A stretch of 64,000 nucleotides of DNA, taken from Nocardia concava NBRC 100430. Lineage in GTDB: Bacteria; Actinomycetota; Actinomycetes; Mycobacteriales; Mycobacteriaceae. Position 1 is the stretch's first letter; the number at the start of each line of letters is the position of its first letter. Location of the stretch: positions 124,001-188,000 of the forward strand of contig NZ_BAFX01000074.1 in the NCBI RefSeq assembly GCF_000308815.1. The letters are read 5' to 3'. A program made the translations under genes and the position numbers. Positions 1 to 7,953 of this stretch are shown piece by piece. Under the pieces are notes generated by a model that saw only the letters and a list, made by a program, of their open reading frames with translations, did not search any database and was not told the origin of the DNA.

Positions 1-135
1 GCGGCTGGGCGCGGGCCGTCGCCGTCGATGATCGCGTGGACCAGAGCTATCCGGCCATGCCGTGCCAGGGCCTGTTCGCCCAGCCGTGCCCGCCGAATTC
101 CGTGCGTATTCCTAACTTCACCAGAAAGGTCGCAG

Positions 136-1227
136 ATGCCCCCTGAGACGATGTTGGCCGCGGTACTCGGCGAGCCGGGGACGATCACCACGACGCGGTT
201 GCCCGTCCCCGAGGTCGGACCGGACGACGTCCTGGTCCAGGTCCGCCGCGCGTCGCTGTGCGGTTCGGACCTCAAGATTCGAAGTCAGAAATTCTTCGGC
301 GGCGACGGGCCGCCTTCGAAAGCCTTTGTCCCCGGGCATGAATACGCGGGTGTGGTGGTCGCGGTGGGCAGTAGCGTCGACGAGTTCGCGGTCGGCGATC
401 GGGTGGTGACCGAGGCGCACCGCGGGTGCATGCGCTGCGTCAACTGTCTTTCCGGGTCCTATACCGACTGCTTGAACTCCGGCAAGCTGCACAAAGGCCA
501 TCGGACGCAAGGCATGACGGTCAACGGCGGATTCGCCGAATACGTCGTCAACCACGTGTCCACACTGCATCTGCTGCCGGACGCCGTCGACTTCGACGCG
601 GCGGTCGTCCTCACCACCGTCGGCTCGGTCATGCACGCCTTCGACGCGCTCGGCTCGCTCGTGGTCGGCGCCAGCGTCGCCGTGATCGGCCCCGGCCCCA
701 TCGGGCTGCTGGCCGTCCAGGTCGCGCGCCAACTCGGAGCCGCACCCGTTGCGCTGATCGGCACTCGGGCCAGCCGGTTGGAACTCGGGAAACAGTTCGG
801 CGCCGACCTGGTGATCGATTCGCGCACCGAGGATTCCGTTGCCGCCGTGCGCGATCTCACCGGCGGGCGTGGTGCCGATATCGTGCTCGAATGCTCGGGT
901 GCCGGGCCGTCGGTCGATCAAGCGATCCGGATGGCCAAGCGGTCCGGAAAGGTCGTGCTGGTGGGCTTTTTCGAGCAGCCGGTGACGGCGGACCTCAATC
1001 ATGCGGTCATGAACGGCATTTCGCTGCAAACGGTCCGTGGCGAAGGCGCCGGTTCGGTGGCCAGGGCCGTCTCCCTGGCCGGTCAGGGCAGAATGGACAC
1101 CAATGCGCTTGTGACACACCATTTCCCGCTCGAGGACATCGGTGAGGCGTTCGACACCTATGCCGAACGCCGTGGCGATGCCATCAAGGTGATGCTGGAC
1201 GTGTCCGACGACCCGCAAGCGCCATGA
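136..1227 (+). CDS. Zinc-dependent medium-chain alcohol/polyol dehydrogenase
   Basis: NAD(P)-dependent oxidation of an alcohol or polyol to the carbonyl, probably cytoplasmic. Cys42 in the CGSD motif and His68-Glu69 in GHEYAG are the usual catalytic-zinc ligands, and Cys98/101/104/112 form the structural zinc lobe. A GPGPIG Rossmann turn follows near residue 195. At 363 aa the length is normal for the family. The frame is open upstream to 28, but the ATG at 136 is preferred because an AAAGG ribosome site lies just before it and the family N-terminus aligns there. Its stop overlaps the ATG of the DUF3500 gene by 4 bp, so the two are co-transcribed. The sorbitol/threonine-dehydrogenase subfamily is likely; the substrate is unknown. 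Confidence 0.85.
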   Translation: MPPETMLAAVLGEPGTITTTRLPVPEVGPDDVLVQVRRASLCGSDLKIRSQKFFGGDGPPSKAFVPGHEYAGVVVAVGSSVDEFAVGDRVVTEAHRGCMRCVNCLSGSYTDCLNSGKLHKGHRTQGMTVNGGFAEYVVNHVSTLHLLPDAVDFDAAVVLTTVGSVMHAFDALGSLVVGASVAVIGPGPIGLLAVQVARQLGAAPVALIGTRASRLELGKQFGADLVIDSRTEDSVAAVRDLTGGRGADIVLECSGAGPSVDQAIRMAKRSGKVVLVGFFEQPVTADLNHAVMNGISLQTVRGEGAGSVARAVSLAGQGRMDTNALVTHHFPLEDIGEAFDTYAERRGDAIKVMLDVSDDPQAP

Positions 1228-2396
1228 TCGGTGCAGCGCATACGCAGGCCACCGAGACCGACTCGCGACGAGCGGTCGCCGCGGCGATGACGACCGCGGT
1301 CACGGCGTGGCTGGACACCCTGACCGACTCCCAGCGTGCCGCGGCGCTGTTCGATTCGCCGCTGGTCGCCGCGGCGAATGCCGAACGCGTGCGGTGGTAT
1401 TACACCCCGACCGACCACGGCGGGCTGGCCCTGCGTGAGCAGTCCGCCGCCCAGCAGCGGCTGGCGATGCGACTGGTCGCCTCCGGGCTGTCCGAGGCCG
1501 GGTACGCCACCGTCGCCACCGTGGTCGGTCTGGAGAACATTCTGGACCAGGTCGAAGGCTGGAAAGCCGATTGGGCCAGGGAACGCGGACGCGACCCGGA
1601 GTTGTACTGGCTCAGGCTGTTCGGTACGCCGGGCAGCCCGGTGTGGGGTTGGCGCTTCGGCGGTCACCACATCTCGCTCAACTACCTCATTGTCGACGGT
1701 TGCCTCGTCTCGACGACACCCTGTTTCATCGGTGCCGACCCGGCGAGCACCGCCCTGCTGGGTGGTTCGCCGCTGCGGCCGCTCGGCGGGATCGAGGAGG
1801 TGGCAAGGAATCTGGCCCGCTCCTGCACCCCGGAGCAGCGCGAACACGCCTTGCTGCACGAGTCCGCGATCTCCGACATCGTGTCCGGCAATCGGGCCCG
1901 GGTGTCGCACGGCGACACCATGATGCATATGCAGGACCTGTGGCGCGGCCAGTTCGCCGACCCCGCGCTGAACGAACTCGTCGACGACATCGACCGGCGT
2001 GCGGAAGCGGCGACCGGATACACGGAGGCGGATCACGCGGCATTGGCAATTTCGGTGCCGCCCAAGGGAATCTGCGCACGGAGTCTCGACGCCACGCAAC
2101 GGCAAGACCTGCGCCGGTTGATCGCGCTGTATACGGACCGCGCACCGGCCGCGATGGCGGCTGTCCATGCCGCGCGCTACGCCACCGACGCGGTCCTCGA
2201 CGCCACCTGGTTCGGGTGGGCCGGAGGCATGGACCTCGATGATCCCCACTACTACCGGATCCAAGGACCGGACCTGCTCATCGAATACGACAACACCCAG
2301 CGCCGGGCCAACCACGCGCACGCCGTCTGGCGGGATCTGTCCGCCGACTTCGGATTCGATGCGCTCGCCGAACACCGAATGAACCACTCCCACTGA
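1224..2396 (+). CDS. DUF3500 family protein
   Basis: A 390-aa soluble protein with no signal peptide. It carries the hallmarks of the DUF3500 family: a central GGHHISLNY segment followed by TPCFIGADPA (about residues 150-175), and a C-terminal block with YYRIQGPDLLIEYDN and HAHAVWRDLSADFG. The conserved His pairs suggest metal binding, but no function is established for the family. It is translationally coupled to the dehydrogenase (ATGA overlap) and followed 33 bp later by an HpcH/HpaI aldolase, so it probably acts in the same catabolic route, perhaps as a hydrolase or lyase. That role is inference from context only. Confidence 0.8.
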   Translation: MIGAAHTQATETDSRRAVAAAMTTAVTAWLDTLTDSQRAAALFDSPLVAAANAERVRWYYTPTDHGGLALREQSAAQQRLAMRLVASGLSEAGYATVATVVGLENILDQVEGWKADWARERGRDPELYWLRLFGTPGSPVWGWRFGGHHISLNYLIVDGCLVSTTPCFIGADPASTALLGGSPLRPLGGIEEVARNLARSCTPEQREHALLHESAISDIVSGNRARVSHGDTMMHMQDLWRGQFADPALNELVDDIDRRAEAATGYTEADHAALAISVPPKGICARSLDATQRQDLRRLIALYTDRAPAAMAAVHAARYATDAVLDATWFGWAGGMDLDDPHYYRIQGPDLLIEYDNTQRRANHAHAVWRDLSADFGFDALAEHRMNHSH

Positions 2397-2429
2397 CAGG
2401 CCGCCGCGCCGACCCGCAAAAGAGGCACC

Positions 2430-3209
2430 GTGACGAACAATTCGAAGACAAGCGTGACCGCATTCGCCGAGCAGCTGCGGTCCGGGGCGACAGCCGTGGG
2501 TTACTGGGTGGTATGCGACAACCCGGTGGCCACCGAACGGATCGCGATGCTGGATTACGACTACGTCTGCATCGACGCGCAGCACGGCCTGATCGAATAT
2601 CGGGGCCTGCTCGCCGGAATCACCGCGATTGATGCCGCGGGGACCGCTGCCCTGGTCCGGGTGCAACTCAACGACCCGTTCTGGATCGGCCAGGCGCTTG
2701 ACGCGGGCGCCTGCGGAGTCATTGTGCCCATGGTCGACACGGCGGCCGAGGCGGCAGCGGCGGTGGCGGCGTGCCGCTTTCCGCCGGTAGGCCGCCGCAG
2801 CAATGGCGCGCTGCGCGCGGGGCTGCGGATCGGCCCCTCGCTGGCCGAAGCCAACGTCCAGGTCGCGTGCGTGGTGATGATCGAGACCGCGGATGGCTTG
2901 CGCCATGTCGACGAGATCGTGTCGGTTCCCGGAGTCGACGCCCTCTACATCGGGCCCTCGGACCTGCGTCTCGCACTCGGCGGCGCGAGTCCCACCGACC
3001 CGGCGGTCGATGCCGAGTTCGAGGAGGCGCTTCGCGTGGTGCGCAAGGCCGCTGCCGCCGCCGGAAAAGCCGTGGGCATCCATTGCCCGAACGGTGCGGT
3101 TGCCGCACGCCGCCTGGCCGAGGGCTTCAACTACGTCAGCATCGCCAACGACTTGATGCATATGGAACAGGCAGCCAAAAGCCACCTCGCACAGGCGACC
3201 ATCGAATAA
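2430..3209 (+). CDS. HpcH/HpaI-type class II aldolase/citrate-lyase family
   Basis: Predicted retro-aldol cleavage of a 2-keto-3-deoxy acid to pyruvate (or a related keto acid) and an aldehyde. The TIM-barrel pattern is clear: YVCIDAQHGLIEY near residue 45 corresponds to the family's D-x-E-H stretch, with Gln in place of the usual Glu. MIETADGL (metal-binding Glu) and VDALYIGPSDL near residue 175 are typical. The 259-aa length is normal. The GTG start follows an AGAGG ribosome site. It ends the dehydrogenase-DUF3500-aldolase operon, consistent with oxidation of a sugar-acid-like substrate and then carbon-carbon cleavage. The substitution in the HxxxE/H region could shift substrate choice. Confidence 0.85.
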   Translation: MTNNSKTSVTAFAEQLRSGATAVGYWVVCDNPVATERIAMLDYDYVCIDAQHGLIEYRGLLAGITAIDAAGTAALVRVQLNDPFWIGQALDAGACGVIVPMVDTAAEAAAAVAACRFPPVGRRSNGALRAGLRIGPSLAEANVQVACVVMIETADGLRHVDEIVSVPGVDALYIGPSDLRLALGGASPTDPAVDAEFEEALRVVRKAAAAAGKAVGIHCPNGAVAARRLAEGFNYVSIANDLMHMEQAAKSHLAQATIE

Positions 3210-3816
3210 AGGGCCGCCATACAGACCTGCAGCACGCTTCCGAGCGGCCTCGAAGTCGGGGCCATCAAGCGTCCGACTCGACAACTCCTACCTGACAACT
3301 TTGCGCGGAGTCGGCGGGGTGCACTCCCACACACCCCAGTCAGACGAAGGCTCCGACCCCGCAAAGGCCCGCGTTCCCTGCCGGAATCAACATCCCACAG
3401 CGGCCATCGGCCCCACCCCAACGATGGCGCTGACAGAGAGCATCCCCACCCTCACGTTCAATGGGGCCAGCTCCTGGACTGGCTCAAAGAGTTCGCCTCG
3501 GAGGCGATCAGGCGAGGGTGGGATCCGGAGGAGTATCCACCACCAAGGGCGATGGGCCAAAGATCCACGGCTGGTGGATGTATGGGCACGGCCGCAGTGT
3601 CGTTCGGGTTGTCGCTGAGGACGGTTCGGTGTGGCTTATCAGTGAGAAGGGCTGATGCAACCTGCTTAAAATCCCGTGAACCGAGGATTCGGAACTGGGC
3701 CGGGGGCCGGGCCGGCGAGTGCACGCACATGCCGCGCAGCTTGTCGGCGATGTCGAGGCGGTCCGGATCGGCGTGGATGGTGTTGCTGCGGAAGGCAATC
3801 GGCGGAGGTGCTCGAG
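3210..3816. other. Intergenic stretch with a broken short ORF
   Basis: No intact gene. On the plus strand, near 3458-3525, one frame reads like a protein (LLDWLKEFASEAIRRGWDPE), and a different frame continues plausibly from about 3550 to a stop at 3653-3655 (KIHGWWMYGHGRSVVRVVAE, then DGSVWLISEKG). This is the pattern of a small gene split by a frameshift. I do not recognise the family. Nothing convincing was found in 3660-3816. Confidence 0.3.
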
Positions 3817-4353
3817 TCAGGATTGGGCGTTCGGCTGGCCTGCGCGGTCAGGGGTAGGGATGAGGGTGCCTCGGATCGCGAGGTCGATATGAGGGCGGAC
3901 GATGCCTAGCGGGGGTTTGATGCCCAACGCCGATAGGTCTATCCGTTTGGCGGCCGTGGCGATGAGTTGGGCGCCGTATTGTTCGAGTTCGACGTCGAGG
4001 CGGATGTCGGTCGTTGCGTCGCGGACGGTCAATACGCCGTCCACCTCGAGGCGCGTGGCACCGCGAGCGCCGGCGCGACCGTGGAAGGAAATCACCGGGT
4101 GGGTTTCCACGTCGAGGAACGTGGGTTCACGTAGATGCCGATCGCGAATATTGAGACCGGTTGCAATGCTTGCGGCATGCACTTCCAGTAGTACCGCGGC
4201 GGTTGCGTTCTTGTCCCAGGTTATCGAGCCGCTCGCTCGGCGAAAGCGACCGGAGACGGGGACTAGACCCCAACATCCGCGCGCGGAGAACCCGATGTCC
4301 GCGGTCGCTGGATCGAGTTCCCAGGTACCGGCTTGCTCCATTCTGCCGTTCAT
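3817..4353 (-). CDS. YceI-like family protein
   Basis: A 178-aa lipocalin-like barrel of the YceI family, whose members bind isoprenoid or other hydrophobic ligands. Visible family features: N-terminal TWELDPATADIGFSAR, VSGRFRRASGSI, RDRHLREPTFLDVETHPVISF and TVRDATTDIRLDVE. No signal peptide is evident, so this copy is probably cytoplasmic, unlike E. coli YceI. It overlaps the upstream FAH-family gene by 4 bp (ATGA) and is the last gene of a minus-strand operon starting at the amidohydrolase. A lipophilic ligand or substrate carrier for that pathway is a reasonable guess. Confidence 0.85.
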   Translation of the reverse strand: MNGRMEQAGTWELDPATADIGFSARGCWGLVPVSGRFRRASGSITWDKNATAAVLLEVHAASIATGLNIRDRHLREPTFLDVETHPVISFHGRAGARGATRLEVDGVLTVRDATTDIRLDVELEQYGAQLIATAAKRIDLSALGIKPPLGIVRPHIDLAIRGTLIPTPDRAGQPNAQS

Positions 4354-5207
4354 GCGGGACCGGCCGCGACGATGGGATTCTGCAGCTCGCCGACACCGTC
4401 GATCCGGCTGATCAGGATCTGGCCGGGTGTCAGGAAGCGCGGCGGATTCAGCGCGCTGCCGATTCCAGCCGGTGTTCCGGTGAATAGCAGGTCACCAGGC
4501 AGGAGAGGGAGCACGGCCGAGAGGCGTGAGATCAGCTGTGGCACTGGGAAGATCATGTCCTTGGTACTCGTCTTCTGCACTTCTACTCCATCGAGAGTGC
4601 AGGTCATGTGCAGGTCGTCGGGATCGGGCAGCTCGTCGGGGGTGACCAGCCAGGGGCCGATCGGGCCGTACCCGGGGAGGGATTTGCCGAGACTGAATTG
4701 CGGTGCGGGCCCGCGAAATTGGATGGAGCGTTCGGAAATGTCTTGGGCCACGGCGACACCGGCGACATGTTCCCAGGCGCGCTCGGCCGAGACGTCGCGT
4801 GCGTGGACGCCGATCACGACCGCCAGCTCGATCTCCCAGTCGGCGGTGCCGTCGGTCGGTACGGGAATGCTGCTATGGGCACTGGCCAGGCAGCTGGCGA
4901 ACTTGGTGAACACGAGCGGGTCGCTCGGCAGGTCGAGACCGGACTCGGCGGCGTGCTGCCGGTAGTTCAATCCGATGGCGAAGATCTGCGGCGGGCGCGG
5001 CGCGGGAGGCTGCAGGAGCGCGAGGTCCAACGGCTCGGCGGTGGACAGGTCGGCGCTCTCCGCCCACTGTCGGAACCGGGTCCAACGTTCGTAGATCGAC
5101 TGCGGTTCGGCGGTGAAACGCCCACCGCTGGCGCGTTCGACGTCAACGGCTCCGGCCGCGGTCACGATGACCAGGCGGCCATCGAGATTACCGATCCTCA
5201 CTGTCAC
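4350..5207 (-). CDS. Fumarylacetoacetate hydrolase (FAH) family protein
   Basis: A 285-aa metal-dependent hydrolase/decarboxylase/isomerase of the FAH fold. The C-terminal two thirds contain the metal motifs: Glu residues in EIELAVVIG, Asp in AQDISERSIQ, Lys in GKSLPGYGPIGPW, and the closing LLPGDLLFTGTPAGIG block. The family acts on beta-diketo or 2-oxo-enoate intermediates, typically late in aromatic or cyclic-substrate catabolism. It sits 50 bp downstream of an amidohydrolase and is coupled to a YceI gene. The operon may open and cleave a ring or acyl-pyruvate substrate. The specific reaction cannot be assigned. Confidence 0.88.
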   Translation of the reverse strand: MTVRIGNLDGRLVIVTAAGAVDVERASGGRFTAEPQSIYERWTRFRQWAESADLSTAEPLDLALLQPPAPRPPQIFAIGLNYRQHAAESGLDLPSDPLVFTKFASCLASAHSSIPVPTDGTADWEIELAVVIGVHARDVSAERAWEHVAGVAVAQDISERSIQFRGPAPQFSLGKSLPGYGPIGPWLVTPDELPDPDDLHMTCTLDGVEVQKTSTKDMIFPVPQLISRLSAVLPLLPGDLLFTGTPAGIGSALNPPRFLTPGQILISRIDGVGELQNPIVAAGPA

Positions 5208-5257
5208 TCCTTGGCGTTGAAGATATTGTGGCTTTGTCTAATTCGAGGTATGTGCGG

Positions 5258-6622
5258 TCATATCCACGGATCCGCGGACAGGGCTCGGCAACCCGTGAAA
5301 AGGATCTTGTCGACACGGGAACGGCTTACGAGACCTGCCGCGGAACTTTCGAGATGCTGTAGCACCGATTCGACGTCCACGCCGAGCAGTCGACCGTCGC
5401 GCTTGACGATGCGTCCGTCCACGATGACGGTGTCCACGTTGCTGGTGTCCATGTGCTGCACGATCGCACCCGCCGCGTGATTCACCGGTCCCGCGTTGAG
5501 CGTGCGCGCGTTGAGCGTGATGACGTCTGCCCGCTTGCCCGGTGTCAGGGATCCCACGAGGTGATCGAGATGAGCGCCTTGCGCACCGCCGAGGGTTGCC
5601 ATTCGGAGTATGTCGCGAACCGAGATCGGCTGTACCTCAGTCGAATTGGACTGCCTAGCGACTTCTATGCGACTGCGCTGCCAGGTGTAGGCCGCGCGCA
5701 TCTGGGAGAAGAAGTCGACGGGTGCGATGCCGACCGTGTCGGTGCCGAAGCTCGTGGCGATCCCATGGTCGAGAGCTGCCTGCAGGGCGGGTTGCCCCAT
5801 CGCCAGCGTCTGCTCCGCACTGGCAGAGACCGACACCGTGCCGCCGGTTCGCTGGATGACTTGCCAGGCGGCATCTTCGAGGCCGAGGCAGTGGATGTAA
5901 GTGATCCAAGGCCCGAGCAGTCCCTTCGTTTCGAACTGTTCGAGCACGCGCCCCCAAGTGGCGTCGTTGACGTGCGCGAACATCGGCAGCTCGAGATCTC
6001 GGGCGAGCGCGAACAAATCCTCGTCGATGTGATAGCCCAACGCGAGCCGGATCAGGGTCTGATCGCCGGCTGCCCCGGCATTCGCGAGCAGGCGGTGGAT
6101 GTCGTGCGGGTGGGCATACGAGGGATCCGGCTCGTGATCGCCCAGCGACGGCGAAAGGCTGAAGACACAACGGATTCCGGATCGGCGGATGCCATCGAGC
6201 GCAGCGTCGGTGTGGTCGGGGGTGTAGGAACATTGCGAGGTGTCGACGACGGTTGTGGTGCCCGCGGCCAGGTTCTCCAGCGCTCCGCCGAACTGTCCCC
6301 AGTAGACGTCGTCGGGTGTGTACTGATGAAACAGCGCGTCGGTGCCGACCCGGGATTGCATGAAGTAATCGACGTCGAGGGCGTCGGACCAGAAGGAGCG
6401 CAACGCGGTCTGAAACATGTGGTGATGCGAATTCACGAAGCCGGGAAGAATGATCTTGCCCGTGCAATCGACCACCTGCGCGTCGGCATGCACCTCCTGG
6501 CCGACTTCGGCGATCCGGCCGTTCTCGAGTAGCACGTCCCCGCGCTCGAAATCGCCCAGGCTCTCGTCCATCGTGAGCACGATCCCGCCGCGTAGCAACA
6601 AGCGTCCGTCTATCTCGTTCAT
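5258..6622 (-). CDS. Amidohydrolase (TrzA/AtzB/cytosine-deaminase-like)
   Basis: A 454-aa metal-dependent hydrolase or deaminase. Metal ligands are visible: NSHHHMFQT (HxH strand), FAHVND (His), YIHCLG (His) and FGTDTVG (Asp). A urease-type small beta domain is split between N- and C-terminal ends (LLRGGIVLTMDE; GKRADVITLN). This is the subtype III arrangement that hydrolyses amino- or halo-substituted heterocycles, guanine-type bases or related amides. The start ATG has no clear Shine-Dalgarno sequence and lies 4 bp from a palindrome (6626-6640), so transcription may start very close to the gene. First gene of a three-gene operon, divergent from the MCE gene. Confidence 0.85.
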   Translation of the reverse strand: MNEIDGRLLLRGGIVLTMDESLGDFERGDVLLENGRIAEVGQEVHADAQVVDCTGKIILPGFVNSHHHMFQTALRSFWSDALDVDYFMQSRVGTDALFHQYTPDDVYWGQFGGALENLAAGTTTVVDTSQCSYTPDHTDAALDGIRRSGIRCVFSLSPSLGDHEPDPSYAHPHDIHRLLANAGAAGDQTLIRLALGYHIDEDLFALARDLELPMFAHVNDATWGRVLEQFETKGLLGPWITYIHCLGLEDAAWQVIQRTGGTVSVSASAEQTLAMGQPALQAALDHGIATSFGTDTVGIAPVDFFSQMRAAYTWQRSRIEVARQSNSTEVQPISVRDILRMATLGGAQGAHLDHLVGSLTPGKRADVITLNARTLNAGPVNHAAGAIVQHMDTSNVDTVIVDGRIVKRDGRLLGVDVESVLQHLESSAAGLVSRSRVDKILFTGCRALSADPWI

Positions 6623-6625
6623 AAT

Positions 6626-6640
6626 GGTAACAGTGTTGCC
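6626..6640. promoter_or_regulatory. Palindromic operator GGTAACA-G-TGTTGCC
   Basis: A near-perfect 15-bp inverted repeat just upstream of the amidohydrolase start. A second, perfect copy lies at 6737-6751 on the other side of the divergent intergenic region. A regulator binding both would control the amidohydrolase operon and the MCE gene together. No cognate regulator is adjacent. Confidence 0.55.
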
Positions 6641-6736
6641 GTTATTGTGAGGAGTGTCAACGGGTGGCCCGATCTGGGCGCCTGCCTATATTCGGCAACG
6701 GCGTCGCCTTTAGTGATTGACACACCCTCGAATAAA

Positions 6737-6751
6737 GGCAACACTGTTGCC
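6737..6751. promoter_or_regulatory. Palindromic operator GGCAACA-C-TGTTGCC
   Basis: A perfect 15-bp inverted repeat matching the site at 6626-6640 except for the centre and one arm base. It lies 70 bp upstream of the MCE start. A degenerate half-site (GGCAACG) sits near 6695 between the two. TetR- or GntR-type dimeric binding is likely. Confidence 0.6.
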
Positions 6752-6821
6752 GATAAGGATCCGTGTGGGCGACCGCAGGCCTCTACGTGATCCAAGCCGC
6801 TCCGCCTCGCCTGGAGATTTC

Positions 6822-7901
6822 ATGCCCTTTGCAATCCGTGTCGGATTGACCGCCGTGCTCGGGTGCGCGTCACTGCTGGCCGGTAGCTGTTCTTCGGTGT
6901 CGCATCCGATCGTGCGCGACACTCACATCACCGCTGACTTCCGCAGCATTGCCGGTGTATACGAGGGCAATCCCATTACGGTGCTCGGCTTGCAGGTCGG
7001 GACGGTGGACAAAATCATCCCGCGCAGTGGTTTCGTCGAGGTTCACATGAGCGTCGACGGAACGGTGGAGATTCCCAAAGATGTTGTAGCGGCGCTCATT
7101 TCACCGTCCATCGTCACCGACCGGCACATCGAGCTCACGCCACGCTACACCGGTGGCCCCACCCTGCCGGACAACTCGCACCTGAGTGTCGAGTCCACTC
7201 GCACTCCGGTGGAGTTGGACGCGATGATCAGGACGATCGACGAGTTCTCCGCGGCTCTGAAACCCGAACCGGGCACTCGAATCGGACCACTTTCCGGTCG
7301 GGTGCTGTACCCCCTGCTGGACCGGCAGGGCGAAAAGCTGCGCGACAGTCTCGACGCCTTGTCGGGCGCGCTGCAGGTCGGCGCGCAGAACAAGGACGCG
7401 ATCAGCTCGATCATCGTCAAGCTGAACGAGCTGACCACGATGCTCGCCGACAATGACAGCTCGGTGCGCGACTTCAGCGCAAACCTCACGCAGATGACGT
7501 CGATGCTGGCCGAGCAGGCCCCTGGCCTCCAGGCCGCGCTCGATCAACTCGATGGGTTCCTGGCCGATACCAGCACCACCTTCGGTCAGTACTCGGACCG
7601 GTTGGCCTACACGCTGTCCGGGTTGACGGCGGTGACAAATCAGTTGCGTGCCAACGCCGCTGGAATCACCGAGGTTGTCGACGTTGCGCCCCTGCTGTTC
7701 CAGAACCTCGACCGATCGGTCGATCGCTCCGACCGATTTCTGCGCGCTCACGCGGTATTGGGTACTTCGCTGTCCGGAGAGGCGATCAGCCTGTTCTGTG
7801 AGCGCATTCAGATGCGCTCCGACGGCTGCCGCACTGGAAAGGTGCAAGACTTCGGCCCTGACTTCGGGCTCATGGCAGCAATGTTGGGCCTGACCCCTTG
7901 A
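6822..7901 (+). CDS. Solitary MCE (MlaD-domain) family lipoprotein
   Basis: A 359-aa exported lipoprotein with a single MCE/MlaD domain, of the kind that forms substrate tunnels for lipid or steroid import. The N-terminus is a signal peptide with lipobox LLAGSC. The MCE domain begins at ITADFRSIAGVYEGNPITVLGLQVGTV (about residues 35-55), followed by the helical segment expected of Mce proteins. ATG 6822 is chosen because GGAG sits 7 bp upstream and the signal peptide starts there; the frame is open back to 6717. It most resembles the lipoprotein (E-type) subunit of mce operons. No yrbE permease or other mce gene is adjacent, which is unusual. Confidence 0.85.
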   Translation: MPFAIRVGLTAVLGCASLLAGSCSSVSHPIVRDTHITADFRSIAGVYEGNPITVLGLQVGTVDKIIPRSGFVEVHMSVDGTVEIPKDVVAALISPSIVTDRHIELTPRYTGGPTLPDNSHLSVESTRTPVELDAMIRTIDEFSAALKPEPGTRIGPLSGRVLYPLLDRQGEKLRDSLDALSGALQVGAQNKDAISSIIVKLNELTTMLADNDSSVRDFSANLTQMTSMLAEQAPGLQAALDQLDGFLADTSTTFGQYSDRLAYTLSGLTAVTNQLRANAAGITEVVDVAPLLFQNLDRSVDRSDRFLRAHAVLGTSLSGEAISLFCERIQMRSDGCRTGKVQDFGPDFGLMAAMLGLTP

Positions 7902-7953
7902 GAGTGCGTCGGGGCGGGCACCGGCGCACCGTCGAGGGGCTGCGATGGACGGT

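Noticed and set aside
1-135. Tail of a preceding gene at the window edge
   Set aside because: No frame shows recognisable protein sequence or a convincing stop; too short to call.
1158-3284. 708-aa minus-strand frame opposite the first operon
   Set aside because: Shadow of the DUF3500 and aldolase genes, with His/Arg/Gly-rich composition.
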